Origin: an uncultured Bryobacterales bacterium | GTDB taxonomy: Bacteria; Acidobacteriota; Terriglobia; Bryobacterales; UBA6623 | Direction: 5' to 3' | Assembly (NCBI GenBank): GCA_951813065.1 | Contig: CATOTH010000010.1 | Location: forward strand, 124,001 to 188,000 | DNA length: 64,000 nucleotides | Part shown: one piece after another, positions 40,532 through 50,059 of the stretch | Position numbering within the stretch: position 1 is the stretch's first letter | Layout of the letters: every line of letters starts with the position of its first letter | Position numbers and translations under genes: made by a program | Notes under the pieces: generated by a model | What the model saw: only the letters and a program-made list of their open reading frames with translations | Databases searched by the model: none | What the model was told of the DNA's origin: nothing

Positions 40532-40844
40532 CCCCGAGGTGCCAGCTCTTGACGAGCTCGACCTGCTCAACGGCCTTCTTGAGCATCGCGTTCGGCTGGC
40601 GGCTTGCGTCCTGCTTTCCAAGCACGACGCGATGTCCTTCACCAGTCTCAAACAGGTGCTTGGCGAGACGGACGGCAATCTCGGCGCGCATCTCCGCAAG
40701 CTCGAGGAGTCCGGTTACCTGGCTGTGGAGAAGACGTACCGCGACCGGCGGCCGGTAACTTGGTACCGGCTCAGCGAGAGCGGTCGGACCACACTGAAGC
40801 GGCACCTCTCAGTTCTGACGAGGCTGATCGATCAAGCGATATAG
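40515..40844 (+). CDS. Winged-helix transcriptional regulator (HTH_34-like)
   Basis: 109 residues matching the winged-helix group PF13601: NGLLEHRVRLAACVLLSKHD, SFTSLKQVLGETDGNLGAHL (recognition helix), RKLEESGYLAVEKTYRDRRP and TWYRLSESGRTTLKRHL. These single-domain proteins usually bind as dimers. It overlaps the preceding membrane protein by 17 bases and lies under the four-half-site operator, so autorepression is likely. No ligand is predictable. Confidence 0.85.
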   Translation: MKRPADPEVPALDELDLLNGLLEHRVRLAACVLLSKHDAMSFTSLKQVLGETDGNLGAHLRKLEESGYLAVEKTYRDRRPVTWYRLSESGRTTLKRHLSVLTRLIDQAI

Positions 40845-40854
40845 AGTAGGAGTA

Positions 40855-41290
40855 ATCTCCTGCTCCGCATCGGGTGGGCCCGAAGTGCGCTGTCCACGGA
40901 GCGAATGGTTCTCCCCCTGAGGGCAGGTGCACGGCAACAGACTCCCCGGGGGCGAGGTCGCTTCACTGTGTCAGGCCCAGTTCCGTGCCGGTCGACAAGT
41001 GCACCTAGACACGAACGGCGCAGAGCGTCTGTCACGTCGTGTTCTCGACCGTGCCGCCGAAGGCGCTTCGGGCCGGGTCGAACGCCAGGATGAGCCGTGC
41101 TCCACGCCGAGTCTCGTACCGAACGTCCCCGTGTCGGATGTATGCCCCCGCTTCCTCACCTTTGGACTTATGCTCACCATGACCCTCTTCTCGATCGTGC
41201 TCGCGCTCCTCGTCGAGCTGATCGGGAGCCCCGCCTCCATCTGGTTCTCCGCGTTGCCGTGCGGCAGGTTCGGAAAGCTCTGAGACGGTT
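40855..41290 (-). pseudogene. Decayed gene of a small conserved family
   Basis: Minus-strand reading: AGAYIRHGDVRYETRRGARL, then ILAFDPARSAFGGTVENTT and a stop at 41032. In another frame it continues TLCAVRV, stop, VHLSTGTELGLTQ, stop, SDLAPGESVAVHLPSGGEPF with APWTAHFGP. Together these pieces read as one short conserved protein, similar to FxLYD-like domains, with one frameshift and two in-frame stops. I do not know the family name. No start is credible, so it is dead. Confidence 0.55.
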
Positions 41291-41939
41291 CCCGTCGGGT
41301 CGGCGTCCCCGGCAGGATCAAGTCCTATCGCTACGAAGGGGGAAGTCTGCGAAACCAGCCGTTGATCTCCCCTCAGATGTGTGCAATTTGTTGTGAAACA
41401 GAGGGATCGATCGACCAATCTGCGCACGAATAACCTGCCCCGCGATCCAAAGGTGCCCCAGCGGGGGCGAACCGTCGTGCCCGTCGCGAGCGTGCCGAAT
41501 CCAACGGAGCTAAAGGGCAACCCCGATCGATGGCCCATGGCTCCACGTCTCGGACTCCTCAACGCTTGACGATTCAGGCACTGTCGCTCTCTCGAACGAC
41601 GCTACAAGCATTGGAACGTTTCATGCCGTCGGGGTGGGCGGCTCCCCGCTCATGATGTTTCGTTTGTCAGAAGTAAGCAATTCTCGTTGACATTGCCAAG
41701 GCCCCGCTGCCAGGTGCGCCCGCCCAGCCGCCGCTGACATTTCTGATTGAACGCCCGTCGGAGCGCGGTAAGAGCACAGACCTGGTGGCACAATCGGAAC
41801 CGTACATTTGGAAATCCTAGCGGTCAGCAGCGTTGTTTGAGAGTAGCGACTAGACCCAATCTCCCCGGGTCAATTGCACCACGACATCAAGCGGAAAAGC
41901 TGTCCCGTTCGCTGGCCTTTGTTTCGGTCCCAGCGGCAA
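41291..41939. other. Intergenic region, no gene recognised
   Basis: About 650 bases between the decayed gene and the higA stop. Frames here are short and uninformative. No repeat array or RNA was seen. Confidence 0.35.
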
Positions 41940-42320
41940 TCAATCAGACGGAGCCTTCGTGAGGTCGTACTCACGAACCAACACATCGGCCGGGAGGTTC
42001 CAGTTGCCTGACAAAGCGCGGATCATCGCCAGTGTCAGGGGGCGGTGGCGGTTTAGCACCTCGGAGGCGTGGGGCTGGGATCCAATCAGGGCGGCAAGGT
42101 CCCTCTGTCGCAGACCGCGGGCTTCCATCACATGTTCGATCGCTGAAATAGGATCCGGTGACTCGATTGGCCAGCGCTCGGATTCGTAAGCTTCGACGAG
42201 CGTGACGAGAACCTCGAGTTCATCGCCCTCGGGTGTGTCTGGGGGAGCGCACATCAGTCCATCGATAGCAGTCAAAGCCGCTTCGTAGTCCGCGTCGCAC
42301 TTGATGGGCTTGATCCTCAT
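41940..42320 (-). CDS. higA: HigA-type antitoxin (type II toxin-antitoxin)
   Basis: 126 residues. The C-terminal half is a helix-turn-helix: SAIEHVMEARGLRQRDLAAL, then IGSQPHASEVLNRHRPLTLA, as in HigA antitoxins. The N-terminus (CDADYEAALTAIDGLM, then PEGDELEVLVTLVEAYE) matches the HigA group that binds the toxin through its N-terminal helices. It follows higB by nine bases. It neutralises the HigB nuclease and represses the shared promoter. Confidence 0.9.
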   Translation of the reverse strand: MRIKPIKCDADYEAALTAIDGLMCAPPDTPEGDELEVLVTLVEAYESERWPIESPDPISAIEHVMEARGLRQRDLAALIGSQPHASEVLNRHRPLTLAMIRALSGNWNLPADVLVREYDLTKAPSD

Positions 42321-42329
42321 GCTGAGCCC

Positions 42330-42623
42330 TCAGACCCGGGAGGCATCGATTCCGTCGTATTGGGCATGCGTCCCCACGAACCTGACAAATCCGATACGCC
42401 TCTGGTAGTCGAAGCGTACGACAAGCCGGTACCTGTTCCCGCCGATATTGAATACGACCCGGTCCTTGCCAACGATGCTTGCATTTCTGTAGTCCGCCTT
42501 CACGGAACTTGGTGATGGCCACTCGGCCTTCGACGCGACCGCATACCAAGACTTGAGCGGTTGTTCTGCTCGGTGTTCGGTTTCCCAAAACGTGCGCAAA
42601 GTTCGCTTCGCGACAATCCGCAC
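42330..42623 (-). CDS. higB: HigB-type mRNA interferase toxin
   Basis: 97 residues of the HigB_toxin family (PF09907): TLRTFWETEHRAEQPLKSWY, VKADYRNASIVGKDRVVFNI, GNRYRLVVRFDYQRRIGFV and a C-terminal RFVGTHAQYDGI. HigB cleaves mRNA on ribosomes. The start is GTG 42623, with the -10 element about 12 bases upstream, so the transcript is leaderless or nearly so. The toxin-before-antitoxin order is typical of higBA. Confidence 0.9.
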   Translation of the reverse strand: MRIVAKRTLRTFWETEHRAEQPLKSWYAVASKAEWPSPSSVKADYRNASIVGKDRVVFNIGGNRYRLVVRFDYQRRIGFVRFVGTHAQYDGIDASRV

Positions 42624-42634
42624 ACCTGCAATCT

Positions 42635-42656
42635 AGTATATCCCAACATGGGATAT
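42635..42656 (-). promoter_or_regulatory. higBA promoter and palindromic operator
   Basis: TATACT (minus strand, 42640-42635) is a good -10. Directly behind it ATATCCCA and TGGGATAT (42638-42656) form a perfect palindrome with a three-base spacer. A partial third copy (CCCAATATCC on the minus strand) follows upstream. It is the probable HigA-HigB binding site. Confidence 0.65.
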
Positions 42657-43182
42657 TGGGAAAATTGGCCAGCCATCGCCTGCTAGAGGGCGGTCCACGG
42701 ACTCGAGCGACATGGCGATGGAGCATTTCACGTGCGAAACCGTATCACTTGGGAGGCGAAAAGGGTCGCGATGCAAGCCGTAGATTGCGAGGATATGCCA
42801 CGCCCTGAACAATGTGGCAAACAGGTTGCGTTGAGGACAGATACCGGACCGCATGCCGAAGTCCGATTCGGTGTGCAAGGCCTTTTGATCGTGCCCGCCT
42901 CAATGAGGAGGACAGGAATAGGTATGCCCGGCACTACAGGAAACTGCGACGGTGCTGCAAATCGCTTGATCCATGCAAGGGAAAGAAACCCTTTCAGATT
43001 GACTGCGATTCCGAGGGTCGGCTACGCTCTGCAGGAATCGATGCTGATCCCATGACTCGCCCCACTCGCTTCGGACCCAGAGATTGGGTTCGCTCTGGCT
43101 GTGCTTGATTCCCGAGATTCGGATGAAGTGAGGCTGTGATGAAGAATCTTCGTGACGATTGGGCGTAAGGAGGAATGCTCGA
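42657..43182. other. Intergenic region, no gene recognised
   Basis: Between the divergent higBA and the ADP-ribosylglycohydrolase-like gene. Frames here (for example 42732-43055) show no domain and have no ribosome-binding site. The plus-strand gene's AAGGAGG is at its right end. Confidence 0.35.
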
Positions 43183-45201
43183 ATGCAACGAAGCCTGTCA
43201 ACAGTTCTATGGATCCCGGTGATCCTCTCTGCATGCGTTGTTTCTTCGGAGGGCCCTGAATTCAAGAAGATATCGGTCGAGGAATATCGAGACAAAGTAT
43301 ACGGCTCGTGGTTGGCTCAGTGCATCGGGAACATCTATGGGCTGCCCCATGAGAACCGATACATCGACGAGCCAGGACCCGAGACGTTTCCCTACGGCTA
43401 TCGCCGAAATCTCGAGGCGCTCAAGCGGACGAACGGGGTCTTTTCGGATGACGACACAGACATCGAATACATGTACCTCCTGGCCATGGAAAAGCACGGG
43501 CCCGAGCCAACCCTGGCCCAGCTCGCCGCGATGTGGAGGTATCACGTGCGGAACCGCGTATGGCTGGCAAATCGAGCTGCAGTCGCAGCGATCAACCACG
43601 GCTTCACCCCTCCGGTCACTGGCAACAAGAAGCTGAATCCGCACTGGTTCCAGATCGACCCGCAACTGATCAACGAAATCTGGGCTGTCACAGCGCCTGG
43701 CATGGTGCGCTATGCGGCCTCGAAATCAGGGTGGGCGGCGAGAATCATGGATGACGACTGGGGAATCGAGCCGACTGTCTACTACGGTGCGATGTATGCG
43801 GCTGCATTCTTCGAACCAGACGTCTACGAACTCATCGACATCGGGGTCGCTGCGCTGCCCGAAGGCAGCCGTTTCGCCCGGACAGTCGAGGACATGAAGG
43901 CTCTGTTCCGGAAATACCCCGACGATTGGAAGCCTGCCCGCCGCGATATGGCAGAGAAGTACTACCACCGCGAGCCGCCCGAGTCGAAAACGATCTGGAA
44001 TGCAAACCTGAATGCGGCCGCGGGCGTTCTCGCGCAACTTTACGGCGGAGGGGACTTTCGGAAGACGCTGGACCTGAGTTGCGCGATGGGTTTCGACGCT
44101 GACAACCAGGCAGCGACTTTGGCAGGCTTGCTTGGCGTGATACTCGGTAGTGAGGGCCTGCCAGAGGACCTGCTGTTTCCCGTTCCTGAATTGAACTGGA
44201 GCCAGCCGTTCAACGACTTCTACAAGAACGTGAGTCGCTACGACATGCCCGATGCCGGGCTGAAGGACATTGCGAATCGGGTGGCAGAGCAGGGAGAGAG
44301 GATTGTTCTCGGGAACGGCGGACGGCGGATCATCGAAGACGGAAAGGAGTCATATCTCGTCAACACGGAAGCGTCTTTCATGCTTCCGCTTGAGTTTCCG
44401 GCGGGCCCACCCCCGTACATCGAGATCGGTCAGGAGATTGAACACGAGTTGCCCGCGTTCGGCGGCCAGGCGCCGTTCCGCTGGACCTTGCGGAGTGGCG
44501 ACCTCCCCGAGGGTCTTGGGATTTCAGACGGGAAACTGACCGGCGTGGCTTCATCGACCGGTGTTTTCCCGATTACCTTGAAATTGTCCGCGAGCGATCG
44601 CCAAGAGATCTCCAAGAGAGTGAAGCTGGTCGTCCGGGGGCCAAATCTGGCTCGGGCCGCGGTGAGCATCCTGAGCAGTGTTCGGAACACGGATACTGCC
44701 CGACGGGATGCGATGTGGTTGACCGTTCCGCGTTCGCTCTACGCCGGAGAGGTCGAAATCATTCGAGATGGGAAACGCCTTGGCGACGGGTCAACGTTCT
44801 ACAGCATTGAAGACCACGGAAGCCCGAAGCAGGACTTCTTCGGATTCGAGTGGAGCCAGCCACAACTCGTCGGCCTATTGGCGTACCACACGGGAGCCGT
44901 CGAGGAGACCGGCGGCTGGTTCACGTCCCTGAACGTCGAGCATCGAGACACCGACGGGAATTGGAAGGCGGCGGAAGGCTTGTTGATCAGCCCCCCCTTG
45001 CCTCCGGGCTCACTTCCCTTCAACAAGCCTCACTTTGTCGAATACCTGTTGGCCTTTCGACCGGTGACAACGACGGCGGTTCGCATCATCGGAGACGCCG
45101 GAGGAACGGCTCACTGGCGCAGCAGCCCAACATACTTCACTTCGATTACCGAGTTGAGCGCCCACGGCCCGTTACCAGGATACGAGCTTCTCAATCGCTA
45201 G
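43183..45201 (+). CDS. Secreted ADP-ribosylglycohydrolase-like lipoprotein
   Basis: 672 residues. A lipoprotein signal ends in VILSAC. The first 360 residues are an ADP-ribosylglycohydrolase domain (PF03747): KVYGSWLAQCIGNIYGLPHE, the metal motif FSDDDTDIEYMYL, and the second metal motif MGFDADNQAATLAGLLG. After about residue 405 there is an Ig-like domain (IEHELPAFGGQAPFRWTL through LPEGLGISDGKLTG), then beta-rich sequence. Related cytoplasmic enzymes remove ADP-ribose from proteins; an extracytoplasmic location is unusual and the substrate is open. ATG 43183 is supported by AAGGAGGA nine bases upstream. It is next to higBA but divergent from it. Confidence 0.85.
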   Translation: MQRSLSTVLWIPVILSACVVSSEGPEFKKISVEEYRDKVYGSWLAQCIGNIYGLPHENRYIDEPGPETFPYGYRRNLEALKRTNGVFSDDDTDIEYMYLLAMEKHGPEPTLAQLAAMWRYHVRNRVWLANRAAVAAINHGFTPPVTGNKKLNPHWFQIDPQLINEIWAVTAPGMVRYAASKSGWAARIMDDDWGIEPTVYYGAMYAAAFFEPDVYELIDIGVAALPEGSRFARTVEDMKALFRKYPDDWKPARRDMAEKYYHREPPESKTIWNANLNAAAGVLAQLYGGGDFRKTLDLSCAMGFDADNQAATLAGLLGVILGSEGLPEDLLFPVPELNWSQPFNDFYKNVSRYDMPDAGLKDIANRVAEQGERIVLGNGGRRIIEDGKESYLVNTEASFMLPLEFPAGPPPYIEIGQEIEHELPAFGGQAPFRWTLRSGDLPEGLGISDGKLTGVASSTGVFPITLKLSASDRQEISKRVKLVVRGPNLARAAVSILSSVRNTDTARRDAMWLTVPRSLYAGEVEIIRDGKRLGDGSTFYSIEDHGSPKQDFFGFEWSQPQLVGLLAYHTGAVEETGGWFTSLNVEHRDTDGNWKAAEGLLISPPLPPGSLPFNKPHFVEYLLAFRPVTTTAVRIIGDAGGTAHWRSSPTYFTSITELSAHGPLPGYELLNR

Positions 45202-45388
45202 CGTCCATCATCATCTATCTTGTCGGATATAGGCTTTGCAGCTTGATCCATCCGTCCTCCGTCCTGAACTGCCAACTGATCTCGATCCGTCCCGCCGCGT
45301 GCGCCGCTCGCTGGCCTCCACATGGCAGCGACCGGTTTGCGGGAGGCGGTGCTTCGCGCCACTGCGCCCTTGTGCCAAGCTGAATGCG

Positions 45389-46942
45389 ATGTCGGCCGTG
45401 CCGATGCTCCGGTCCACGAGCGAGCCGCCTCCCAGCAAGCGCGGGCTCGAGCCGCTCCGCCGGGTCGCCGTTCTTGCTCTGGGGGTTGCGATTGCCTTCG
45501 CGGGGCTGGGTGCCCAGACTCCCGATCAAGTCCGCGAGATTGAGTTTGTTACCGATCCCATGAATCCACGCATTCGCCCGTACGAGAGCATCGTCGTTCG
45601 AATCGTCGCGTACGGCCTCGCCACGGACCAACCCGCCGGGCCCGTCAGGGTAGGCCTCCGGCGTGGGCCGGCTGCAATGCACTTGCGCGATGCCTCCCTG
45701 GGCTGGCTGTCGAAGCCTTTTCGATTCCAGGGTTCCCCGGGTCGGCCGGTTCGCGAGCGCCCCCAATCCGGCTTCGAGGCACCGCTCTTTACCATGGCCG
45801 ACCGCCAGTCGCGCCTGCAAGACGCCGTTCTCTTCACCGCGGCAGGCAAGGAAGGCGTGGCAGTGCTGTCCGCGACCCTCGAAGGAGTGACCGCCTCGCT
45901 GACCATCCGGGTCGATTCGGACGCCCCCCGGGTCATGCAGGAAGAACGGGTCACGTTCGGCCCCGAACCGCGGTCCACGGATCCGTACCGCCCGTTGGCC
46001 GAGCACTACGCCCCGTTCATCGCCCAGGGGACCTGGTACCAGCCCAAGTCCGACTACATCACAAGATTTGACATGGACGGCGACTGGCGCGGCGACAACA
46101 ACTGGGTCAACGCGCCGCAGGGCAGCACCCAAGCCTATGTGTACTACGCCGTGATCGAGACCCACACCCACTGGTTCCTGATCTACAACTTTTTCCATCC
46201 TCGGGACTACTCGGACAAATGTGTCGTCGGGGCCTGTCACGAAAACGACAACGAGGGCATGATCCTGACAGTGGAAAGGGATGGGACCCCCACGGGGCGG
46301 CCCGTCGCCATGGAAACCCTTGCGCACAACAAGGTCTATTCGTACCGCGCGTCCTCCGACGTCACGGGGAACTTCCACGATCTCGAGGGCGAGGTGCAGT
46401 TCTTTGACGGTTCGCATCCGGTCGTGTTCGTGCATGCGGGCGGCCACGGCGTCTACGGACCGGGTCGGCATTCCGGCTACGTGTTTCCGGACGACCGGTT
46501 CCTGGAAGGGACGGGGGTGACCTATGTCTACAAGGGCGTCGCGGAACGGCCCCGGCATCCTGCGGACCGGATGGTCGGCTACGATCTGCTCCCGATCTAT
46601 GACCACTGGTGGTTGCTCGCCCACGAGGGACAGGGTAGGCAGCAAGGCACATTCAGCTCCTACTATTCCTACCGACCGTACGGCGATCGCCCTGCGGCGC
46701 GGTACCCTTCCATCGCCGGTGCGTTCCACGGGCGGATGCACGGAGAGGACATGGCCAAGCCGTTCTGGGGGTGGCACGACAACGAAACCCGGGACAAGAA
46801 GGTACTAGCGACCGGCCAGTGGGCGCTTGATCCCGCGTACGCCGTATCCCGCAATCTGACCCTTCCGGGCCCCGTTTCCCTGCGCTACACCTTCAATCCC
46901 TACTTGTTGGATCCGGAGAGCGGGTCCGCAGCGCCGGAGTAA
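45389..46942 (+). CDS. Secreted Vps62-related protein
   Basis: About 517 residues. A signal peptide-like segment (RRVAVLALGVAIAFAGLGAQ) follows a basic N-terminus. Residues about 50-170 are a beta-sandwich (DPMNPRIRPYESIVVRIVAY and on). The C-terminal part resembles Vps62/necrosis-inducing-like folds: DYITRFDMDGDWRGDNNWVN, YYAVIETHTHWFLIYNFFHP, VFVHAGGHGVYG and FWGWHDNE. The role in bacteria is unknown. The ATG at 45389 is preferred over the very long upstream reading. The minus strand also carries a long open frame, which I take to be a shadow. Confidence 0.75.
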   Translation: MSAVPMLRSTSEPPPSKRGLEPLRRVAVLALGVAIAFAGLGAQTPDQVREIEFVTDPMNPRIRPYESIVVRIVAYGLATDQPAGPVRVGLRRGPAAMHLRDASLGWLSKPFRFQGSPGRPVRERPQSGFEAPLFTMADRQSRLQDAVLFTAAGKEGVAVLSATLEGVTASLTIRVDSDAPRVMQEERVTFGPEPRSTDPYRPLAEHYAPFIAQGTWYQPKSDYITRFDMDGDWRGDNNWVNAPQGSTQAYVYYAVIETHTHWFLIYNFFHPRDYSDKCVVGACHENDNEGMILTVERDGTPTGRPVAMETLAHNKVYSYRASSDVTGNFHDLEGEVQFFDGSHPVVFVHAGGHGVYGPGRHSGYVFPDDRFLEGTGVTYVYKGVAERPRHPADRMVGYDLLPIYDHWWLLAHEGQGRQQGTFSSYYSYRPYGDRPAARYPSIAGAFHGRMHGEDMAKPFWGWHDNETRDKKVLATGQWALDPAYAVSRNLTLPGPVSLRYTFNPYLLDPESGSAAPE

Positions 46943-47014
46943 TGCGGCCAACCGGCTGGCGTCTCCGCCTTCAAGCGCTGGATCCGTCGTCTTGGCAGGA
47001 CAGGCGAGGGTAAG

Positions 47015-48052
47015 TCAGGGTACGAAGGGTGGGACAGCGAGCAGCCCTCCCGGCGGGCTCTCGTTTCCGTTCGCATCAATGGCCGTTACCTCGTATTCGT
47101 ACGCCGTGCCCGAGGCTGCGGTGCCATCGCTGAACGAGGTTCCCGTCACGAGCGGCCCGAGTGCGGTCCCGCTGCGGAAAACGCGGTATCCGGCAACACC
47201 GTTTTCATCGACGGGGAGCCACGACAGTTCCACGGTGTCCGCCGTGCGCACAGCCCGCAAGCCACTTGGCGGAGGCGGCGGAAACGTGTCGATGGGTGTG
47301 ACGGAAACCGTTTCCGAGAGCGGGCCCTCGATCCACCCGGCGTCCGACATCCTGTACGGTCGCAGTCGATATCGGTGAAGATCGCCCCACGCGGCCGTAC
47401 GGTCCAGAAACGACTCGGAGGCCAACCGCCCGAGAGTCTCGAACGCGCCTTCCTCGGAACCTGCCCGCTCGATCGCGTACTCCTCGGCAAGGTCGGCCGG
47501 ATGCCACGTGAGAGCCACGCCCTGCGCGGTCACGGCGGGTTCCCGCAGGCGAGGTGCGCCCGGGGGCTGCAACGGCTGGATCGGGACCTGGTTCGAATAG
47601 CCGCCGTCGCGACCGGCCCGGTTCCAGGCCGTGATCACCAGGATCGCTGGCTGTCCCAGTTTCCAGGCGTTCAGTGGAGAGCGCAGTTCCAGGCGGTCGC
47701 CGGGCTCGCTGTCGGCGAAGGCCGGCGCCTCCAGGGTCGCGACCTGCCGGCGGTGATCGTCGATCGTGTCGCGCCCGAGTTCCGCGGGAATACTCGGCAC
47801 GTCCACAGCCCATAGCGTGAAGCCGCTCATGTCCCGGGCGATCTCGCCTTCTGTCGTTGTCACCGGCCAGGTCCAGGAGAGATCAATCCCGTCGCTGACC
47901 TGTCGAGCGGACAGGTCGTGAACCGGATTCGGCAGATTCTCAAGAGGCGGGCGCGGATCGCCGATCGCCCCGCAGGCACAGAGAGCCGCCGCCAGCCCGC
48001 AGAGAGTAGCGCCGCGATGGAAACCTCGCGTATCTCTCTCCCTGTCGGGCAT
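47015..48052 (-). CDS. Fibronectin type III domain lipoprotein
   Basis: 345 residues. Lipoprotein signal: LCGLAAALCACGAIG. Three fibronectin-type III modules follow, starting near LPNPVHDLSARQVSDGIDLS, QPPGAPRLREPAVTAQGVAL and PPPPPSGLRAVRTADTVELS, each ending in Y-E-x-x motifs such as TAYEYEVTAIDANGNESPP. It probably sits on the outer membrane. ATG 48052 lies four bases after the hslU stop, so it is cotranscribed with hslVU and is the last gene of that unit. Confidence 0.8.
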   Translation of the reverse strand: MPDRERDTRGFHRGATLCGLAAALCACGAIGDPRPPLENLPNPVHDLSARQVSDGIDLSWTWPVTTTEGEIARDMSGFTLWAVDVPSIPAELGRDTIDDHRRQVATLEAPAFADSEPGDRLELRSPLNAWKLGQPAILVITAWNRAGRDGGYSNQVPIQPLQPPGAPRLREPAVTAQGVALTWHPADLAEEYAIERAGSEEGAFETLGRLASESFLDRTAAWGDLHRYRLRPYRMSDAGWIEGPLSETVSVTPIDTFPPPPPSGLRAVRTADTVELSWLPVDENGVAGYRVFRSGTALGPLVTGTSFSDGTAASGTAYEYEVTAIDANGNESPPGGLLAVPPFVP

Positions 48053-48056
48053 GCCT

Positions 48057-49430
48057 TTAAAGGATGTAGCGGCTGAGATCCTGGTCCTTGACGATTGACG
48101 CGAGCTGCTCACTCACGTAGCCGGCGTCGACCTTGACCGTCTTCACGTTCATGTCCGGCGCATCGAAGGAGATCTTGTCGAGCAGCTTCTCCATGACAGT
48201 GTGCAATCGGCGGGCTCCGATGTCCTCCGTTTGCTCGTTGACCAGCATTGCTGTCCTGGCGATTTCCTCCACCGCGTCCTGGGTGAAGTCCAGTCGCACG
48301 CCCTCGGTTTCAAGCAGTGCGACATATTGCTTCGTGAGTGCGTTCTTTGGCTCGGTCAGGATCCGGATGAAATCATCCTTGGTCAGGGACTTGAGCTCGA
48401 CGCGGATCGGGAAGCGGCCCTGCATTTCCGGGATCATGTCGCTCGGCTTGGAGACATGGAACGCCCCGGCGGCGATGAAGAGGATGTGGTCGGTGCGGAC
48501 CATTCCGTGGCGGGTGTTGACCGTCGTGCCCTCCACGATGGGTAGCAGGTCCCGCTGCACGCCTTCGCGGCTCACCTCGGGGCCGCCGCGCGCGACCTCC
48601 CGCCCGGAGATCTTGTCCATCTCGTCGAGAAACACGATTCCGGACTGCTCGGTCCGTTCCACCGCCATGCGAGTGATCTGCTCCAGGTCGACGAGCTTGT
48701 GTTCCTCTTCCTGCGTCAAGGTGTCCAGCGCTTCGAAAACCGTCATCTTGCGCCGTCGCTTCTGGCCGCCGAAGATCCCGGGCAACATCTCCTTGATGTT
48801 GATGTCCATCTCCTCGACGCCCTGATTGGTGATGATCTCGATCGGGTTGCCCCGGTTTTGCGTCTCGATTTCAACCATGCGGTCGTCGAGCTTGCCGTCG
48901 CGCAGTTGCTTGCGCAGCTTTTCGCGGGTCTTGGCGGTCGTGTCCTGGGAGCCTTCCTCATCGGTCTTCTGGGGAGGCATCAGGATTTCGAGAAGACGTT
49001 CCTCGGCGTTCTCCTCGGCCCGTTCCCCGACCAGCAAGATCTTCTCTTCGCGAAGCATCTCGATCGCCATCTCGACGAGGTCCCTGATCATCGAGTCCAC
49101 GTCCCGTCCGACGTAGCCGACCTCGGTGAACTTGGTCGCCTCGATCTTGACGAATGGCGAGTTGGACAGTCTGGCCAGGCGACGGGCCACTTCTGTCTTG
49201 CCGACGCCGGTTGGGCCCATCATCAGGATGTTCTTGGGCATGACCTCCTCGGCCATTTCCGGATTCAGCCGCTGGCGGCGGACGCGGTTGCGCAGCGCCA
49301 CGGCGACAGCCCGCTTTGCCTCGCCCTGTCCGACGACATGCTTGTCGAGCTCTTCCACGATTTCGCGCGGTGTGAGCTCATCGAGCGCTGGGGAATCGGT
49401 GTCGGAGTTGCCCGGCAGGTAGATCACCAT
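48057..49430 (-). CDS. hslU: HslU, ATPase subunit of the HslVU protease
   Basis: 457 residues. N-terminal [20 protein letters not shown], Walker [10 protein letters not shown], the family-specific [19 protein letters not shown] pore-loop region (GYVG), an inserted I-domain and Walker [11 protein letters not shown], then sensor motifs and C-terminal LSRYIL, the tail that docks into HslV. It unfolds and threads substrates into HslV. It lies four bases downstream of hslV. Confidence 0.97.
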   Translation of the reverse strand: MVIYLPGNSDTDSPALDELTPREIVEELDKHVVGQGEAKRAVAVALRNRVRRQRLNPEMAEEVMPKNILMMGPTGVGKTEVARRLARLSNSPFVKIEATKFTEVGYVGRDVDSMIRDLVEMAIEMLREEKILLVGERAEENAEERLLEILMPPQKTDEEGSQDTTAKTREKLRKQLRDGKLDDRMVEIETQNRGNPIEIITNQGVEEMDINIKEMLPGIFGGQKRRRKMTVFEALDTLTQEEEHKLVDLEQITRMAVERTEQSGIVFLDEMDKISGREVARGGPEVSREGVQRDLLPIVEGTTVNTRHGMVRTDHILFIAAGAFHVSKPSDMIPEMQGRFPIRVELKSLTKDDFIRILTEPKNALTKQYVALLETEGVRLDFTQDAVEEIARTAMLVNEQTEDIGARRLHTVMEKLLDKISFDAPDMNVKTVKVDAGYVSEQLASIVKDQDLSRYIL

Positions 49431-49434
49431 GGGG

Positions 49435-49980
49435 TCAGTCCAGTTCTTCGAAGGCGATGTTCGAGTTGGTGTAAATGCAGATATCTGAGGCGACCTTCAT
49501 GGCGGCCTCGGCCACTTCCCGGGCGCCGAGTTCCGTGTGCTGCAGCAAGGCACTCGCGGCGGCGACGGCGTAGGAGCCGCCAGACCCCACCGCGGCGACA
49601 TTGTCGTCCGGTTCGATCACGTCTCCGGTCCCGCTCAGGAGCAGGGTCGCGTTCGTGTCGGCGACCAGCAGCAGGGCCTCGAGGTGCCTGATTGTCTTGT
49701 CCATGCGCCAGTCCTTTGACAGTTCGACGGCCGCGCGACTGAGATTGCCGCTGTAGGCCTGCAGCTTTTCCTCGAAGCGGGTGAACAGGGAGATTGCGTC
49801 CGCCGTGGAACCGGCAAAGCCCGCCAGCACCTTTCCGTCATGCAGGAGGCGGACCTTTCTCGCGGAGGACTTCATTACCTCCGAGCCCATCGTGACTTGG
49901 CCGTCGCCTGCCATCGTGACCTTGCCATTGCGGCGAACGCACAGCACGGTTGTCGAACGAATCTGGGGATGGGCAGCCAT
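49435..49980 (-). CDS. hslV: HslV, proteolytic subunit of the HslVU protease
   Basis: 181 residues. The mature N-terminal threonine is probably Thr10 in [10 protein letters not shown], after a short propeptide of nine residues. Conserved blocks: [50 protein letters not shown] and CIYTNSN. Six-fold rings of HslV cleave substrates delivered by HslU. First gene of the hslV-hslU-lipoprotein unit. Confidence 0.97.
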   Translation of the reverse strand: MAAHPQIRSTTVLCVRRNGKVTMAGDGQVTMGSEVMKSSARKVRLLHDGKVLAGFAGSTADAISLFTRFEEKLQAYSGNLSRAAVELSKDWRMDKTIRHLEALLLVADTNATLLLSGTGDVIEPDDNVAAVGSGGSYAVAAASALLQHTELGAREVAEAAMKVASDICIYTNSNIAFEELD

Positions 49981-50059
49981 CGGCCTCCGAAGGCGGAAAT
50001 TCCATTATAGGTAGAACCGCCTCCGCTGGATTCCGGATCGCTGGCCGAGTCGCCCCCCG

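Noticed and set aside
45215-46777. 520-codon minus-strand frame
   Set aside because: It lies wholly against the Vps62-related gene and has no recognisable domain or start signal.
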